64,000 nt of DNA from Nocardioides sp. zg-1308 (GCF_013155375.1 NZ_JABJQY010000002.1:2604001-2668000), one strand, 5' to 3'. Positions 9,884 to 18,808 are shown, counted from the stretch's first letter. Notes: generated from the letters alone by a model not told the origin. A program made the numbers and translations.

Positions 9884-11500
9884 ATGGCGTCAAGGCTCGG
9901 CCGGCTCGCGGGGCAGGTCACCGATCGGGTCGTCCAGACAGTCGACCCGGACATCGTGCTGAGCGCCGTGGACATCAACGCGCTGCTGGCCCGGGTGGAG
10001 ATCGACACCCTGCTGGACCGGATCGACGTGCACCGGCTGCTGGACCGGGTCGACCCGAACTCGGTGATCGCCCGGGTGGACGTCGACGCCGTCCTCGCGC
10101 GCGTCGAGCTCGACCCCGTGCTGGGCCGGGTCGACGTGACCGCGCTGGTGACCCGCGTGGACCTCGACACGATCCTCCAAACGGTCGACCTCGACCGCGT
10201 CCTGGCGGGAGTGGACCTCGACGCGCTGCTGGCGCGCGTGGAGCTGGACCCCGTGCTGGACCGCATCGACGTCAACCGGCTGCTGGAGGGTGTCGTCCTC
10301 GACCGGCTCCTCGCCCGCGTGGACCTGACCGCGCTGCTGACGAACGTCGACCTCGACCTCGTGCTCGACAAGGTGGACCTCGACCGCGTGCTCGGCAGGG
10401 TGGACCTCGACCGGGTCGTGGCCGGGGTGGACCTCGACGGGGTGCTGGACCGCGTCGACGTCAACGCGGTGCTGGACCGGGTGGACCTGGACCGGGTGCT
10501 CGGCAAGGTGGACGTGGACCGGGTCGTGGCCGAGGTGGACCTCGACGCCGTGCTGCGCCGGGTCGACGTCAACGCGGTGCTGGACCGGGTCGACCTCGAC
10601 TCGGTGCTCGACAAGGTGGACCTCGACCGGGTCGTGGCCGGGGTGGACCTCGACGCCGTGCTGCGCCGGGTCGACGTCAACGCGGTGCTGGACCGGGTCG
10701 ACCTCGACTCGGTGCTCGACAAGGTGGACCTGGACCGGGTGATTGGCAAGGTGGACCTGGACCGGGTGCTCGACAAGGTGGACCTGGACCGGGTCGTGGC
10801 CGGGGTGGACCTCGACGCCGTGCTGCGACGCGTCGACGTCAACGCGGTGCTCGACCGGGTCGACCTCGACCGGGTCCTCGCACACGTCGACGTCGCCCAG
10901 CTGGTGGAACGGGTCGACGTCGCCGCGATGGTCAGGGCGAGCACGGGCCAGGTGGCCGTGTCCGTGCTCGACCGGGTCCGCGTCACGGCCGCGTCGCTCG
11001 ACACCGGTGTGGACCGGGGCGTGGAGCGGGTACGGCCCGGCGCTGACGCTGACCGGTCGACCACCAGCGGACCGGTGGCGAGGGCCCTCGGCGCCCTGGT
11101 CGACGTCCTCACCGTCAGCGGCACCTTCGCCCTGGGGTGGGCCGCGACGGCCGTGCTGGTGGACGCCTTCACCCGCCGCCAGCTCGGCAGCCAGGACGGC
11201 CTCGTCGCGGGCGTCGCCTTCGCCGTCTGGTGGTTCGTCTACACGACCGGGTGCGTCGCCGTCGCCGGTCAGACGGCTGGGAAGTGGCTGGCCGGCACCC
11301 GCGTCGTACGGACCGACCGGACGCCGGTGTCGGCGCGGCAAGCCGTGGTGCGCACCCTGGTCTTCCCCGTGAGCTGCCTGCTGGCGGGGCTCGGCCTGGT
11401 GGGCATCCTCGTCGGACGGGATCACCGCGCCCTGCACGACCTCGCGGCCGGGACGGTCGTCGTACCCGACGGGGATGTCCTGCTCCGCACCGCGGTCTGA
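9884..11500 (+). CDS. RDD-domain membrane protein with 37 tandem nonapeptides
   Basis: 538 residues in three parts. Residues 1-19 are a short lead (MASRLGRLAGQVTDRVVQT). Residues 20-352 are 37 uninterrupted nine-residue units with consensus V-D-L-D-x-V-L-x-R. Residues about 353-538 are a linker plus an RDD domain with three hydrophobic segments (VSGTFALGWAATAVLVDAF, VAFAVWWFVYTTGCVAVA, VFPVSCLLAGLGLVGILV). The RDD motif itself appears as the C-terminal GRDHRALHDLAAGTVVV. ATG at 9884 follows GGAGG by five bases; no upstream start is needed. RDD proteins are integral membrane proteins, some transport-related; the repeat domain's role is unknown. The repeat is strongly acidic (two Asp/Asn per unit) with one Arg/Lys at the end of most units. 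Confidence 0.85.
   Translation: MASRLGRLAGQVTDRVVQTVDPDIVLSAVDINALLARVEIDTLLDRIDVHRLLDRVDPNSVIARVDVDAVLARVELDPVLGRVDVTALVTRVDLDTILQTVDLDRVLAGVDLDALLARVELDPVLDRIDVNRLLEGVVLDRLLARVDLTALLTNVDLDLVLDKVDLDRVLGRVDLDRVVAGVDLDGVLDRVDVNAVLDRVDLDRVLGKVDVDRVVAEVDLDAVLRRVDVNAVLDRVDLDSVLDKVDLDRVVAGVDLDAVLRRVDVNAVLDRVDLDSVLDKVDLDRVIGKVDLDRVLDKVDLDRVVAGVDLDAVLRRVDVNAVLDRVDLDRVLAHVDVAQLVERVDVAAMVRASTGQVAVSVLDRVRVTAASLDTGVDRGVERVRPGADADRSTTSGPVARALGALVDVLTVSGTFALGWAATAVLVDAFTRRQLGSQDGLVAGVAFAVWWFVYTTGCVAVAGQTAGKWLAGTRVVRTDRTPVSARQAVVRTLVFPVSCLLAGLGLVGILVGRDHRALHDLAAGTVVVPDGDVLLRTAV
9941..10939 (+). repeat. 999-base coding array of 37 x 27-base units
   Basis: Exactly 37 in-frame units of 27 bases with no insertion or deletion. 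Units 1-16 are diverged. Units 17-35 are nearly identical; for example the block encoding VDLDAVLRR VDVNAVLDR VDLDSVLDK recurs 108 bases (four units) apart near 10540 and 10648, which points to recent expansion by slippage or unequal exchange. Confidence 0.93.
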
Positions 11501-11599
11501 CGCCTCGGGCTGCGTCATACGAACCCGCACGCATGCGCACGGATCGGGATGAACGCTCAGGTGGAGTGTGGGACGCCGGGTCTCTCTCCACAGATCGGC

Positions 11600-11638
11600 G
11601 AACGCCCCTGTCGGAGGGGGTGCCGGCGTTCCTAGCGT
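11600..11638 (+). promoter_or_regulatory. comEA promoter with inverted repeat
   Basis: TAGCGT (11633-11638) lies six bases before the comEA ATG, matching the leaderless pattern. Immediately upstream GAACGCC (11600-11606) and GGCGTTC (11625-11631) form an inverted repeat that would cover the -35 region, so it may be a regulator site; as RNA it would lie outside the transcript. The remaining bases from 11501 show nothing recognisable. Confidence 0.45.
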
Positions 11639-11644
11639 GGAGGC

Positions 11645-12505
11645 ATGCGCCGATCCCAGTCCTCCTCCGAGCACGCCGAGGCGGTGTCGAGGCGACTGGC
11701 GACGCTCAGCGCCGAGCTCGCCGCCGTGCGCGGCGACCCCGGCGACCCCGGCGACTACTCGTCGGCGCACACGCGCGTCCGCGAACGTCCCGAGGCGGCG
11801 GCCCCCGCCCCGGCGCCGGTGGTGCTGCCGGTGCCGGGGCGTCACGCCTCGCGACGGCTGCGCATCGGCGGGCTGCAGCTGGGTCCGGTGCACCTCGCCG
11901 TGGTTGCGGTCGTGGCCGCGGCGGCGGTCGGGCTGGCGGCGTGGTGGTCGGTCCGGGACCAGGCGGAGGTGGTCCCGGTCGCCCCGGTGTCGTCGGCGCC
12001 CTCACCGCTGACCCCGCTCGCCTCGGACGGCGGCGCCGACGCGCCCGGCTCCACGGGGACCGGTGACCCCGGCGCGACCACCGAGTTGGTGGTCGACGTG
12101 GCGGGCAAGGTGCGCCGACCCGGCATCGCGGTGCTGCCACCCGGCTCCCGGGTCGTCGACGCCCTCGAGGCGGCCGGCGGCGCGAACCGCGGGGTCGACC
12201 TCACCGGCCTCAACCTCGCCCGTCCGCTCGTCGACGGCGAGCAGATCCTCGTCGGCGTGGCACCGGCGGCCGGTGTGGCCGGCACCCTCGGTACGCCGAC
12301 CCCGCCGGGCGGGACCCTGGTCAACCTCAACACCGCCGACCGGGCGGCCCTCGACACGCTGCCCGGGGTGGGCCCGGTGACCGCGGACGCCATCCTGGCC
12401 TGGCGCGACGCCCACGGGGGCTTCACCTCCGTCGACGAGCTCCTCGAGGTCGACGGCATCGGCGAGGCCACCCTCGCCGACCTCGCGCCGCTCGTCACCC
12501 TCTGA
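11645..12505 (+). CDS. comEA: ComEA family DNA-binding competence protein
   Basis: 286 residues. A disordered cytoplasmic N-terminus, one membrane segment at about 83-101 (LAVVAVVAAAAVGLAAWW), a Ser/Pro/Ala-rich linker, an SLBB-type domain at about 147-205 (ELVVDVAGKVRRPGI) and a helix-hairpin-helix DNA-binding domain at 225-286 (NLNTADRAALDTLPGVGPVTADAILAWR) follow in order. ComEA binds double-stranded DNA outside the membrane and passes it to the ComEC channel, encoded three bases downstream. Natural competence has rarely been shown in this group of bacteria, so actual uptake is not implied. Confidence 0.92.
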   Translation: MRRSQSSSEHAEAVSRRLATLSAELAAVRGDPGDPGDYSSAHTRVRERPEAAAPAPAPVVLPVPGRHASRRLRIGGLQLGPVHLAVVAVVAAAAVGLAAWWSVRDQAEVVPVAPVSSAPSPLTPLASDGGADAPGSTGTGDPGATTELVVDVAGKVRRPGIAVLPPGSRVVDALEAAGGANRGVDLTGLNLARPLVDGEQILVGVAPAAGVAGTLGTPTPPGGTLVNLNTADRAALDTLPGVGPVTADAILAWRDAHGGFTSVDELLEVDGIGEATLADLAPLVTL

Positions 12506-12508
12506 GCC

Positions 12509-14776
12509 GTGCCTGACCTCCGCGCGCTCACCCTGGGTGCGGGTGCCTGGGTCGGAGCCCTGCTCGTGCTGCTGCTGCCCGGGTGGGTGGCCCTCGCGGT
12601 GGTGGTGCTGGTCGCGTCGGCGGCGGTGCTCGGGGTCGCGCGTCGGCTGGTCGCTCCCGGCTGGCTGGGACCGACCGCGGCGCTGGTGGCGGTGGCGGGC
12701 GTGGCGACCCTGCAGCAGACCCTGGTCGCCACCTCGCCGCTGGCGGCCCTGGCCGAGGAGGGGGCCGTCGTCTCGCTGCGTCTCGAGGTCACCTCGGACG
12801 TACGCGTCGTCGCCGGCCGCTTCGGCGACCTGCAGGTCGCGCAGGCCAGCGTCTCCCGGGTCGAGGGGCGGGGGAGCGCGTGGTCGCTCGACGCGCCGGT
12901 CGTGGTGATGGCCGACGCGGACTGGCCGCGCCCGCCGCTCGGCACGTCGCTGGAGACCGCGGCGCGGCTGGTGCCCGCCGACGGCGACGTGGCGGCACTG
13001 GTGCGTCCCACCGGTGAGCCGCGGGTGGTCGCCGAGCCGGACGTCTGGTGGGACGCCGCCGCAGCCGTACGCCGGTCGGTGCGGGCCGCGGTCGAGCGCC
13101 GCGACGCCGACGCCCGCGAGCTCGTGCCGGCGCTCGTCGTGGGCGACGACGGCGGTCTCGACCCGGCGCTCGCCGACGACTTCCGCACCACCGGCCTCAC
13201 GCACCTGCTCGCCGTGAGCGGCACCAACCTGACGCTCGTCGTCGGCTCCGTGCTCGTCCTCGGCCGGTGGCTCGGCGTGCGCGGGCGGTGGCTGCACGCG
13301 CTGGCGGCCGTCGGCATCGTCGGCTTCGTGATGACGGCCCGCGCCGAGCCCAGCGTCGTACGCGCCGCGGCGATGGGCGCGGTCGCGCTCGTCGGCATGG
13401 GCGCCAACGGGCGCTCGCGCGGCGCCCGCGCCCTGGGCGTCGCCGTCCTCGGTCTCCTGCTGGTCTGGCCGCGGCTCGCCGTGACACCGGGGTTCGCGCT
13501 GTCGGTGCTGGCGACCGCCGGCATCCTGCTGCTCGCGCCGCCGTGGCGGGACGCGCTGATGCGGTGGACGCCGCGGTGGGTGGCCGAGGCGGTGTCCGTG
13601 CCGTTGGCCGCCCAGGTCGCCTGCACCCCCGTGGTGGCGGCGCTGTCGGGACAGGTGAGCCTGGTGGCGGTCGGCGCCAACCTGCTGGCCGCACCGGCCG
13701 TCGCGCCCGCCACGGTCCTCGGCCTGGCGGGCGGCCTGCTCGGACTCCTGTGGGCGCCGCTGGGCGTCCTCGTGGCCGCTCCGGCCGCCTGGTCGGCCGC
13801 GTGGATCATCGCGGTGGCACGGCGCGGGGCGGACGTGCCGACGGCGGCCGTGGACTGGGGCACCGGTCCCGTGCCGCTCGCGGCCCTCACGGCCCTGTGC
13901 GTGGCGGCCGTGCTCGTGGCACCGCGGCTGCTGGGCAGGCCGGCCTCCGCGATGGCGTGCACGGGGCTGCTCGTGGTGGTGATGCTGGTGCGGCCACCGA
14001 CCCCGGGCTGGCCGCCACGCGGGTGGGTGCTGGCGGTGTGCGACGTGGGGCAGGGTGACGGCCTCGTGCTGCGCGCCGGCGACCACGACGCCGTGGTGGT
14101 GGACGCCGGGCCCGAGCCGGCGCCCATGGACGCCTGCCTCGACCGGCTGGAGGTGACCTCGGTGCCGCTGCTCGTGCTGACCCACTTCCACGCCGACCAC
14201 GTCGGCGGGGTGGCCGGGGTCGTGGACGGGCGCCGGGTGGGCACGATCGAGGCGACCGGCCTCCTCGACCCCGCCGCGGGCGTGCTGTCGGTCGAGGACG
14301 CCGTGGGCCGCGACCCGGCGCTGTCGGCGTACGGCGCGACGCGGGTGGTCGGCGACGTCACCCTCCAGGTGGTGTGGCCGCGGCCCGACGGGAGCGGGAC
14401 CGACCCGAGCGAGAGCGCGCCCAACAACGCCAGCGTGGTGCTCGTGGCCGAGGTGTCGGGAGTGCGCATCCTGCTGACCGGGGACGTGGAGCCGTCCGCC
14501 CAGGCGGCCCTGGCGCGCGAGCTGCCGGGGCTCCGCGTCGACGTCCTGAAGGTGCCCCACCACGGCAGCCGGCACCAGGACCTCGACTGGCTCGCGTCGC
14601 TCGGCGCCCGGCTGGCGCTGGTGTCGGTGGGCGAGGGCAACGACTACGGCCACCCGGCCCCCGACCTCCTCGCCGCGCTCACGGCAGCCGGCGCGCGCAC
14701 CTGGCGCACGGACCTGTCCGGCGACCTCGTGGTGGTGGAGCGGGAGGGCGGGGTCGGTGTCGTCGCCCGCGGATAG
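12509..14776 (+). CDS. comEC: ComEC/Rec2 DNA-uptake channel protein
   Basis: 755 residues. The N-terminal part is hydrophobic, the competence domain holds the conserved HLLAVSGTNLTLV segment, and a C-terminal metallo-beta-lactamase-like domain carries THFHADH (T558-H564) and a later VPHHGSRHQD. The family forms the inner-membrane pore for single-stranded DNA; the MBL-like domain is thought to degrade or process the other strand. GTG at 12509 is three bases after comEA and in-frame alternatives lack the first membrane segment. Its TAG overlaps the -10 box of holA. Confidence 0.93.
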   Translation: MPDLRALTLGAGAWVGALLVLLLPGWVALAVVVLVASAAVLGVARRLVAPGWLGPTAALVAVAGVATLQQTLVATSPLAALAEEGAVVSLRLEVTSDVRVVAGRFGDLQVAQASVSRVEGRGSAWSLDAPVVVMADADWPRPPLGTSLETAARLVPADGDVAALVRPTGEPRVVAEPDVWWDAAAAVRRSVRAAVERRDADARELVPALVVGDDGGLDPALADDFRTTGLTHLLAVSGTNLTLVVGSVLVLGRWLGVRGRWLHALAAVGIVGFVMTARAEPSVVRAAAMGAVALVGMGANGRSRGARALGVAVLGLLLVWPRLAVTPGFALSVLATAGILLLAPPWRDALMRWTPRWVAEAVSVPLAAQVACTPVVAALSGQVSLVAVGANLLAAPAVAPATVLGLAGGLLGLLWAPLGVLVAAPAAWSAAWIIAVARRGADVPTAAVDWGTGPVPLAALTALCVAAVLVAPRLLGRPASAMACTGLLVVVMLVRPPTPGWPPRGWVLAVCDVGQGDGLVLRAGDHDAVVVDAGPEPAPMDACLDRLEVTSVPLLVLTHFHADHVGGVAGVVDGRRVGTIEATGLLDPAAGVLSVEDAVGRDPALSAYGATRVVGDVTLQVVWPRPDGSGTDPSESAPNNASVVLVAEVSGVRILLTGDVEPSAQAALARELPGLRVDVLKVPHHGSRHQDLDWLASLGARLALVSVGEGNDYGHPAPDLLAALTAAGARTWRTDLSGDLVVVEREGGVGVVARG

Positions 14777-14788
14777 AGTTGCCGCACC

Positions 14789-15775
14789 ATGGCACGCACC
14801 CCCTCCGCCGCGCAGGTCCTCGGCCACGTCGTCCTCGTGACGGGCAAGGAGGAATACCTCTCCGCGCGCACCGTCGCCTCGGTCCGCGAGGCCGTGCGGG
14901 CCCACGACGCCGAGGCCGAGCTGGCCGAGTCCGCGGCGTCCGACCTGACGCTGGCCTCCCTCGGGGAGATGTCCGCGCCGTCGCTGTTCTCGACCGTGCG
15001 GTGCGTGGTCGTGCGGGGCCTGGAGGACCTCCCCGACGAGTCGGTCGACGGCCTGCTGTCCTACTGCGCCGCCCCGGCCGACGACGTCGCGCTGGTGCTC
15101 GTGCACTCCGGCGGGGCGAAGGGCAGCGGCGTGCTGACCAAGCTGCGCAAGCTGTCGGCCGTGACCGAGGTGAAGTCCGAGGAGGTCCGGGCCAACGAGA
15201 TGCCCGGCTTCGTGACCTCCGAGGTGGCCTCGCGCGGTGCCAAGATCACCTCCGACGCCGCGACGTTCCTCGTGCAGGCGGTGGGCAACGACCTCCGCTC
15301 GCTCGCCGCGGCCGCCGACCAGCTCACCAACGACTACCCCGGCGAGCAGCTCACCGTCGAGAAGGTCCAGCGCTACTTCGGTGGACGCGCGGAGGCCAAG
15401 TCCTTCACCGTCGCCGACGCCGCCTTCTCCGGCAAGCGCGCCCTGGCGCTCGAGGAGCTGCGCTGGGCGCTCGACACCGGCACCGCCGCGGTCCTGGTCA
15501 CCTCGGCCATGGCGGCCTCGGCCCGCAGCCTCGCGCGCTACCTCGGCTCCTCGCGCGGCGCCCGCGACGCCGACCTCGCCCGCGACCTGGGCGTCCCGCC
15601 GTGGAAGGTCCGCACCGTGCGCGACCAGTCGCGGTCGTGGAGCCCCGAGGGCATCGCCGCGGCGGTCCGGGCGGTCGCGGTGGCCGATGCGGACATCAAG
15701 GGCCAGGCCCACGACGCGTCCTACACGCTGGAGCGCCTGGTGCTCACCGTGGCCGGGCTGCGCGACTCCCGTTGA
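14789..15775 (+). CDS. holA: DNA polymerase III subunit delta
   Basis: 328 residues, the clamp-loader delta subunit that opens the beta clamp during replication. The sequence shows the HolA pattern VLVTGKEEYLSARTV, then the delta interaction region and the collar domain (VEKVQRYFGGRAEAKSFTVADA ... ALEELRWALDTG), and ends AHDASYTLERLVLTVAGLRDSR. It follows comEC and precedes convergent rpsT, a context known across actinobacteria. TAGAGT at 14774-14779 lies nine bases before the ATG, so it can be transcribed on its own as a leaderless mRNA. Confidence 0.94.
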   Translation: MARTPSAAQVLGHVVLVTGKEEYLSARTVASVREAVRAHDAEAELAESAASDLTLASLGEMSAPSLFSTVRCVVVRGLEDLPDESVDGLLSYCAAPADDVALVLVHSGGAKGSGVLTKLRKLSAVTEVKSEEVRANEMPGFVTSEVASRGAKITSDAATFLVQAVGNDLRSLAAAADQLTNDYPGEQLTVEKVQRYFGGRAEAKSFTVADAAFSGKRALALEELRWALDTGTAAVLVTSAMAASARSLARYLGSSRGARDADLARDLGVPPWKVRTVRDQSRSWSPEGIAAAVRAVAVADADIKGQAHDASYTLERLVLTVAGLRDSR

Positions 15776-15793
15776 GGTCCCCGAAATGCGAAA

Positions 15794-15819
15794 ACACCCG
15801 CCACGTGGGCGGGTGTCTT
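15794..15819. terminator. Bidirectional terminator between holA and rpsT
   Basis: ACACCCGCC (15794-15802) pairs with GGCGGGTGT (15808-15816) around a five-base loop. The minus strand ends in TTTT, a proper Rho-independent terminator for rpsT; the plus strand has only CTT, so it is weaker for holA. Confidence 0.85.
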
Positions 15820-15835
15820 GCTCAGCAGGCCCGGG

Positions 15836-16096
15836 TCAGAGCGACGCGGCCTTCTTGGCGATCGACGACTTGCGGTTGGCCGCCTGGTTGGAGTGGATGA
15901 CACCCTTCGACGCGGCCTTGTCGAGCGCGCGCATCGCGTCGCGGCCGGCAGCCGCAGCGGCGTCCTTGTCACCGGTCTCCGACAGCTCGCGGAACTTGCG
16001 GACCGCGGTCTTCAGGCGCGACTTCACGGCCTGGTTGCGCTGACGGCGCACCTCGTTCTGCTTGTTGCGCTTGATCTGGGACTTGATGTTCGCCAC
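15836..16096 (-). CDS. rpsT: 30S ribosomal protein S20
   Basis: 86 residues starting [21 protein letters not shown] and ending AIAKKAASL, standard length for bS20, a basic protein that binds the 5' domain of 16S rRNA. The start is GTG at 16096, preceded on the minus strand by GAGG about eight bases away. TAGTGT on the minus strand about 110 bases upstream could be the -10 box, leaving a long leader in the 154-base gap to 16250. In E. coli S20 synthesis is autoregulated at translation; no clear equivalent structure is visible here. Confidence 0.97.
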   Translation of the reverse strand: MANIKSQIKRNKQNEVRRQRNQAVKSRLKTAVRKFRELSETGDKDAAAAAGRDAMRALDKAASKGVIHSNQAANRKSSIAKKAASL

Positions 16097-16250
16097 GTGT
16101 GGATCCTCGGATGCTCGAACTGGTCAGGAAAAGGAAGTCTCGTGCTTGTCGGCTGCCTGGCAACCCCCCAGATGCAGGAGAGGGTCGGGTGCCGGACATG
16201 CAGGGAGAAACACTACCGCCACGCGTGCCGCCCGCCCAAATCGTTCGAGG

Positions 16251-17195
16251 TCAGCGGCCGGTGCGGCGTGCGACGGCCTCCAGCATGCGCCGCGACTCGC
16301 GGATCCGGAAATCGTTGAGCGTCGGCAGGTTGACGTCGACCGCGACGACCGAGCGCACCGCCATGTGGGCGGCGAAGCCGGCGAGGAAGGCCGTCACGGC
16401 GTCGTCGCCGGCCGCAGCGAGGGCGGGGGAGGACCCGGCCGAGTCGTCGAACCACGGCTCGTCGACGCGCTCCATCCGGGCGAGCAGGGGGTCCACCCAC
16501 GCCGGTCCCCGCGCTGCGAGGCCCCAGTCGAGGAACACCACCTCGCCGCCGGGGCGACGCAGCAGGTTGTCCACCCGGATGTCCCAGTGCGCCAGGTGCG
16601 ACATCGGTCGGGCCGCGTGGTCGCGGAGCACCTCTGCCCAGCCGTGGGGATCGCCGCGCAGCCAGTCGGGCACCGGGGCCGCGGCGGGTGCGTCCGCGAG
16701 CGTCGCGAGGCAGTCGGCCCACTTGCGGAGGACGAGCGCGACGTCCACGAGGTCGAGCGACGCGGGGACGGTGCGCTGCTGCAGGACGGCGGAGAGCCGG
16801 TCGGCGCCCACGAGCACCGCCTCCAGCTCGCCCGCGTCGGCGAAGTCGGGGTGCCGGCCTTCCACGTCCTCGATCAGCAGAGCCACCCAGTCGCCGTCGT
16901 CGTACGACGCCCGCAGGCCCGCCCACAGCTCGTGCTCGCCGAGGTGGCCCAGGACGCCCACCTCGCGGCGGAACAGGCGCGGGGTGTCGGGGTTGAGCCC
17001 GGCACCGACGGCCTTGACGAACGCACGCGTGCCGTCGGCGCACGTGAGCCTGGTGGCGCAGCCGGGCGACATGCCGCCCACCTGCTCGGCGACCGCCACC
17101 ACCGGCGAGCCGAGCTCGCGCTCGACCCAGTCGCGGACGCCGGCCGGCACCTCGGCGTACAGCAGGCGTACGCCGACCGCACGCGGTGCCGTCAC
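16251..17195 (-). CDS. Phosphotransferase (APH/choline-kinase fold), second of a pair
   Basis: 314 residues with the aminoglycoside-phosphotransferase fold: a lysine in FVKAVG (ATP), the Brenner-type catalytic loop HWDIRVDN and the metal-binding FLDWG. Substrate unknown; such stand-alone kinases act on small hydroxylated compounds. The start is GTG at 17195, which shares four bases (GTGA) with the stop of the preceding related gene, strong evidence for translational coupling. The frame extends further upstream only inside the neighbour. Sequence and architecture resemble the upstream gene, so the pair probably arose by an old tandem duplication. Confidence 0.82.
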   Translation of the reverse strand: MTAPRAVGVRLLYAEVPAGVRDWVERELGSPVVAVAEQVGGMSPGCATRLTCADGTRAFVKAVGAGLNPDTPRLFRREVGVLGHLGEHELWAGLRASYDDGDWVALLIEDVEGRHPDFADAGELEAVLVGADRLSAVLQQRTVPASLDLVDVALVLRKWADCLATLADAPAAAPVPDWLRGDPHGWAEVLRDHAARPMSHLAHWDIRVDNLLRRPGGEVVFLDWGLAARGPAWVDPLLARMERVDEPWFDDSAGSSPALAAAGDDAVTAFLAGFAAHMAVRSVVAVDVNLPTLNDFRIRESRRMLEAVARRTGR

Positions 17196-18142
17196 GACCA
17201 GCCCTGCCGCTCCGCGAGCCAGTCCCAGCACACCTCGCCCTGCCAGCGCTGGTGGGCGCGGATGTGGGGGGAGGTCGAGGGGACCGGCAGCTCGCACTGC
17301 GTGAAGAAGTAGCCGACGTAGAGCGCGAGGTTGACGTCGAGGGCCTCGGGGTCGACGTCGCGCAGCAGCCGGCGCCCGGCGATGACGGCCTCCACGTCGA
17401 GGCCCTCGCCGCGCGGCCCGATGAGGGCGGCGAAGGAGTCGAACCAGGCGGCGCCGCGCACCGGCCAGTTCCAGTCGCACACGAGCGCGCGGCCGTCCGG
17501 GTCGATCAAGACGTTGTCGGAGCGGATGTCGGTGTGCACGAGCGTGTCGCCGCCGACCACCTCGGCGTAGCGCCGAGCCAGCGCCTCGGCCTCGGCCAGG
17601 CGGTCCGGGTCGAGGTCGGTGCGGGTGGCCCGCAGGGTCGCCCAGCCCTCGAGCAGCGGGGCGAAGTCGGCCTCGGCGGTGTCAAGGCGGAGCTCGGCCG
17701 GAGGCGGGGTCAGCGCGTCGGCCGCCTCCTCGAGCGAGTCGAGCAGCGCGTCCAGGTCGTCGGCCTGCCAGGGTCGCTGCGGCAGCCGGGCGGCGACGTA
17801 CTCGATGCCCAGCACCACCCAGTCGTCGTCGAGGTGCCACAGCAGGCGGGGCGCCGGCACGGCCGGCGGCAGGGCGGCGAGCTTGCGCGCCTCCTCGCGG
17901 TAGCTGTCGGCGAACATCCGCTGGGCCTTGACCGACGCCGCCTTCACGAAGTGCCGCGAGCCGTCCTCGCAGACCAGGACCGAGGCGAACCCGGGGGTGA
18001 AGCCGCTGGTCTGGGAGATCGCCCGCACGACCGGCGAGCCGCACTTGCGCTCGATCCACGCCCGCAGGTTGGTGGGCAGGAACGCCCACTCGAGCCGGCG
18101 CGCGGTGGCGGTGTGCGGGACGGGGTAGGGAGCGACGGGCAT
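17192..18142 (-). CDS. Phosphotransferase (APH/choline-kinase fold), first of a pair
   Basis: 316 residues. Motifs: HFVKAAS (ATP-binding lysine), LVHTDIRSDN (catalytic Asp/Asn loop) and VCDWNWP (metal-binding Asp). The family phosphorylates hydroxyl groups of aminoglycosides, choline, homoserine and similar molecules; nothing identifies the substrate. ATG at 18142 has GGGGAAGG nine bases upstream. Another ATG at 18151 would put that purine run directly against the start codon, so it is less likely. Four-base overlap with the next phosphotransferase gene. Confidence 0.82.
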   Translation of the reverse strand: MPVAPYPVPHTATARRLEWAFLPTNLRAWIERKCGSPVVRAISQTSGFTPGFASVLVCEDGSRHFVKAASVKAQRMFADSYREEARKLAALPPAVPAPRLLWHLDDDWVVLGIEYVAARLPQRPWQADDLDALLDSLEEAADALTPPPAELRLDTAEADFAPLLEGWATLRATRTDLDPDRLAEAEALARRYAEVVGGDTLVHTDIRSDNVLIDPDGRALVCDWNWPVRGAAWFDSFAALIGPRGEGLDVEAVIAGRRLLRDVDPEALDVNLALYVGYFFTQCELPVPSTSPHIRAHQRWQGEVCWDWLAERQGWS

Positions 18143-18226
18143 GCCGCGCATCCTTCCCCACGCCCGCCGGACGGACGACCCGATATCCGCTGGAGCCGCG
18201 TGGCCGGGAGCGGCGAGACTGGCGCC

Positions 18227-18754
18227 ATGCCCGAGCTCGTGCTGCCCACCACTGCCGTCCGTGAGTCCTTCCTCGAGGCGATGGATGAGTTCGTCGCCGA
18301 GGGCGTCGAGCGCAGCCAGACCGCCGCCTGGATCGACACCCACGCGCCGAGGTGGTCGCAACCGGACACGTTCGAGACCTTCGTGCGGGCCGTGCGGGCC
18401 GACGCCGAGGAGGACAGCCCCCGACCCGAGTGGCACGTGCCCTGCACGACCCTGTGGTGGATCGACGGCGACTCCTACCTCGGCCGGCTGGCGATCCGCC
18501 ACCGGCTCAACGACTTCCTGCTCGACGTGGGCGGCCACATCGGCTACGACGTACGTCCCTCCCGCCGCCGCGAGGGGCACGCGACCGCGATGCTGCGGGC
18601 CGCGCTGCCGTGGGCGCGGCGGCTCGGCATCGACCCGGCCCTCGTCACCTGCGACGTCGACAACCACGGCTCCATCCGGGTGATCGAGGCCGCCGGCGGG
18701 GAGCTGGAGGACGTGCGGGGCGTGAAGCGCCGCTACTGGGTGCCCACCGCCTGA
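18227..18754 (+). CDS. GNAT family N-acetyltransferase
   Basis: 175 residues with the GNAT fold: a central strand LGRLAIRHRLNDFLLDVGGHIGYDVRPSRRREGHATAML, where RRREGHAT is the acetyl-CoA pyrophosphate loop (motif A), and a terminal IRVIEAAGGELEDV helix-strand. It resembles actinobacterial proteins annotated as predicted acetyltransferases (COG3981 type). The substrate is unknown. ATG at 18227 has no Shine-Dalgarno sequence, while GAGACT six bases upstream resembles the leaderless -10 position. Divergent from the phosphotransferase pair. Confidence 0.8.
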   Translation: MPELVLPTTAVRESFLEAMDEFVAEGVERSQTAAWIDTHAPRWSQPDTFETFVRAVRADAEEDSPRPEWHVPCTTLWWIDGDSYLGRLAIRHRLNDFLLDVGGHIGYDVRPSRRREGHATAMLRAALPWARRLGIDPALVTCDVDNHGSIRVIEAAGGELEDVRGVKRRYWVPTA

Positions 18755-18808
18755 CGTCCGGCCCGGTCGCGACCGAGGCGCCCGGCCAGACGTGGACGCC
18801 GACGGGAC

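Noticed and set aside
9941..10939. CRISPR array
   Set aside because: The 27-base units are contiguous, in frame and coding, with no unique spacers.
9941..10939. RTX calcium-binding repeats
   Set aside because: Same nine-residue period but the Gly-Gly-x-Gly-x-Asp pattern is missing.
12002..15712. Very long open frame on the minus strand opposite comEC/holA
   Set aside because: Caused by GC-rich third positions of the real plus-strand genes; it has no domain and overlaps comEA, comEC and holA.
16097..16250. Known riboswitch or ribosomal-protein leader before rpsT
   Set aside because: Only a small TGCC-A-GGCA palindrome is seen; nothing matches a known leader.
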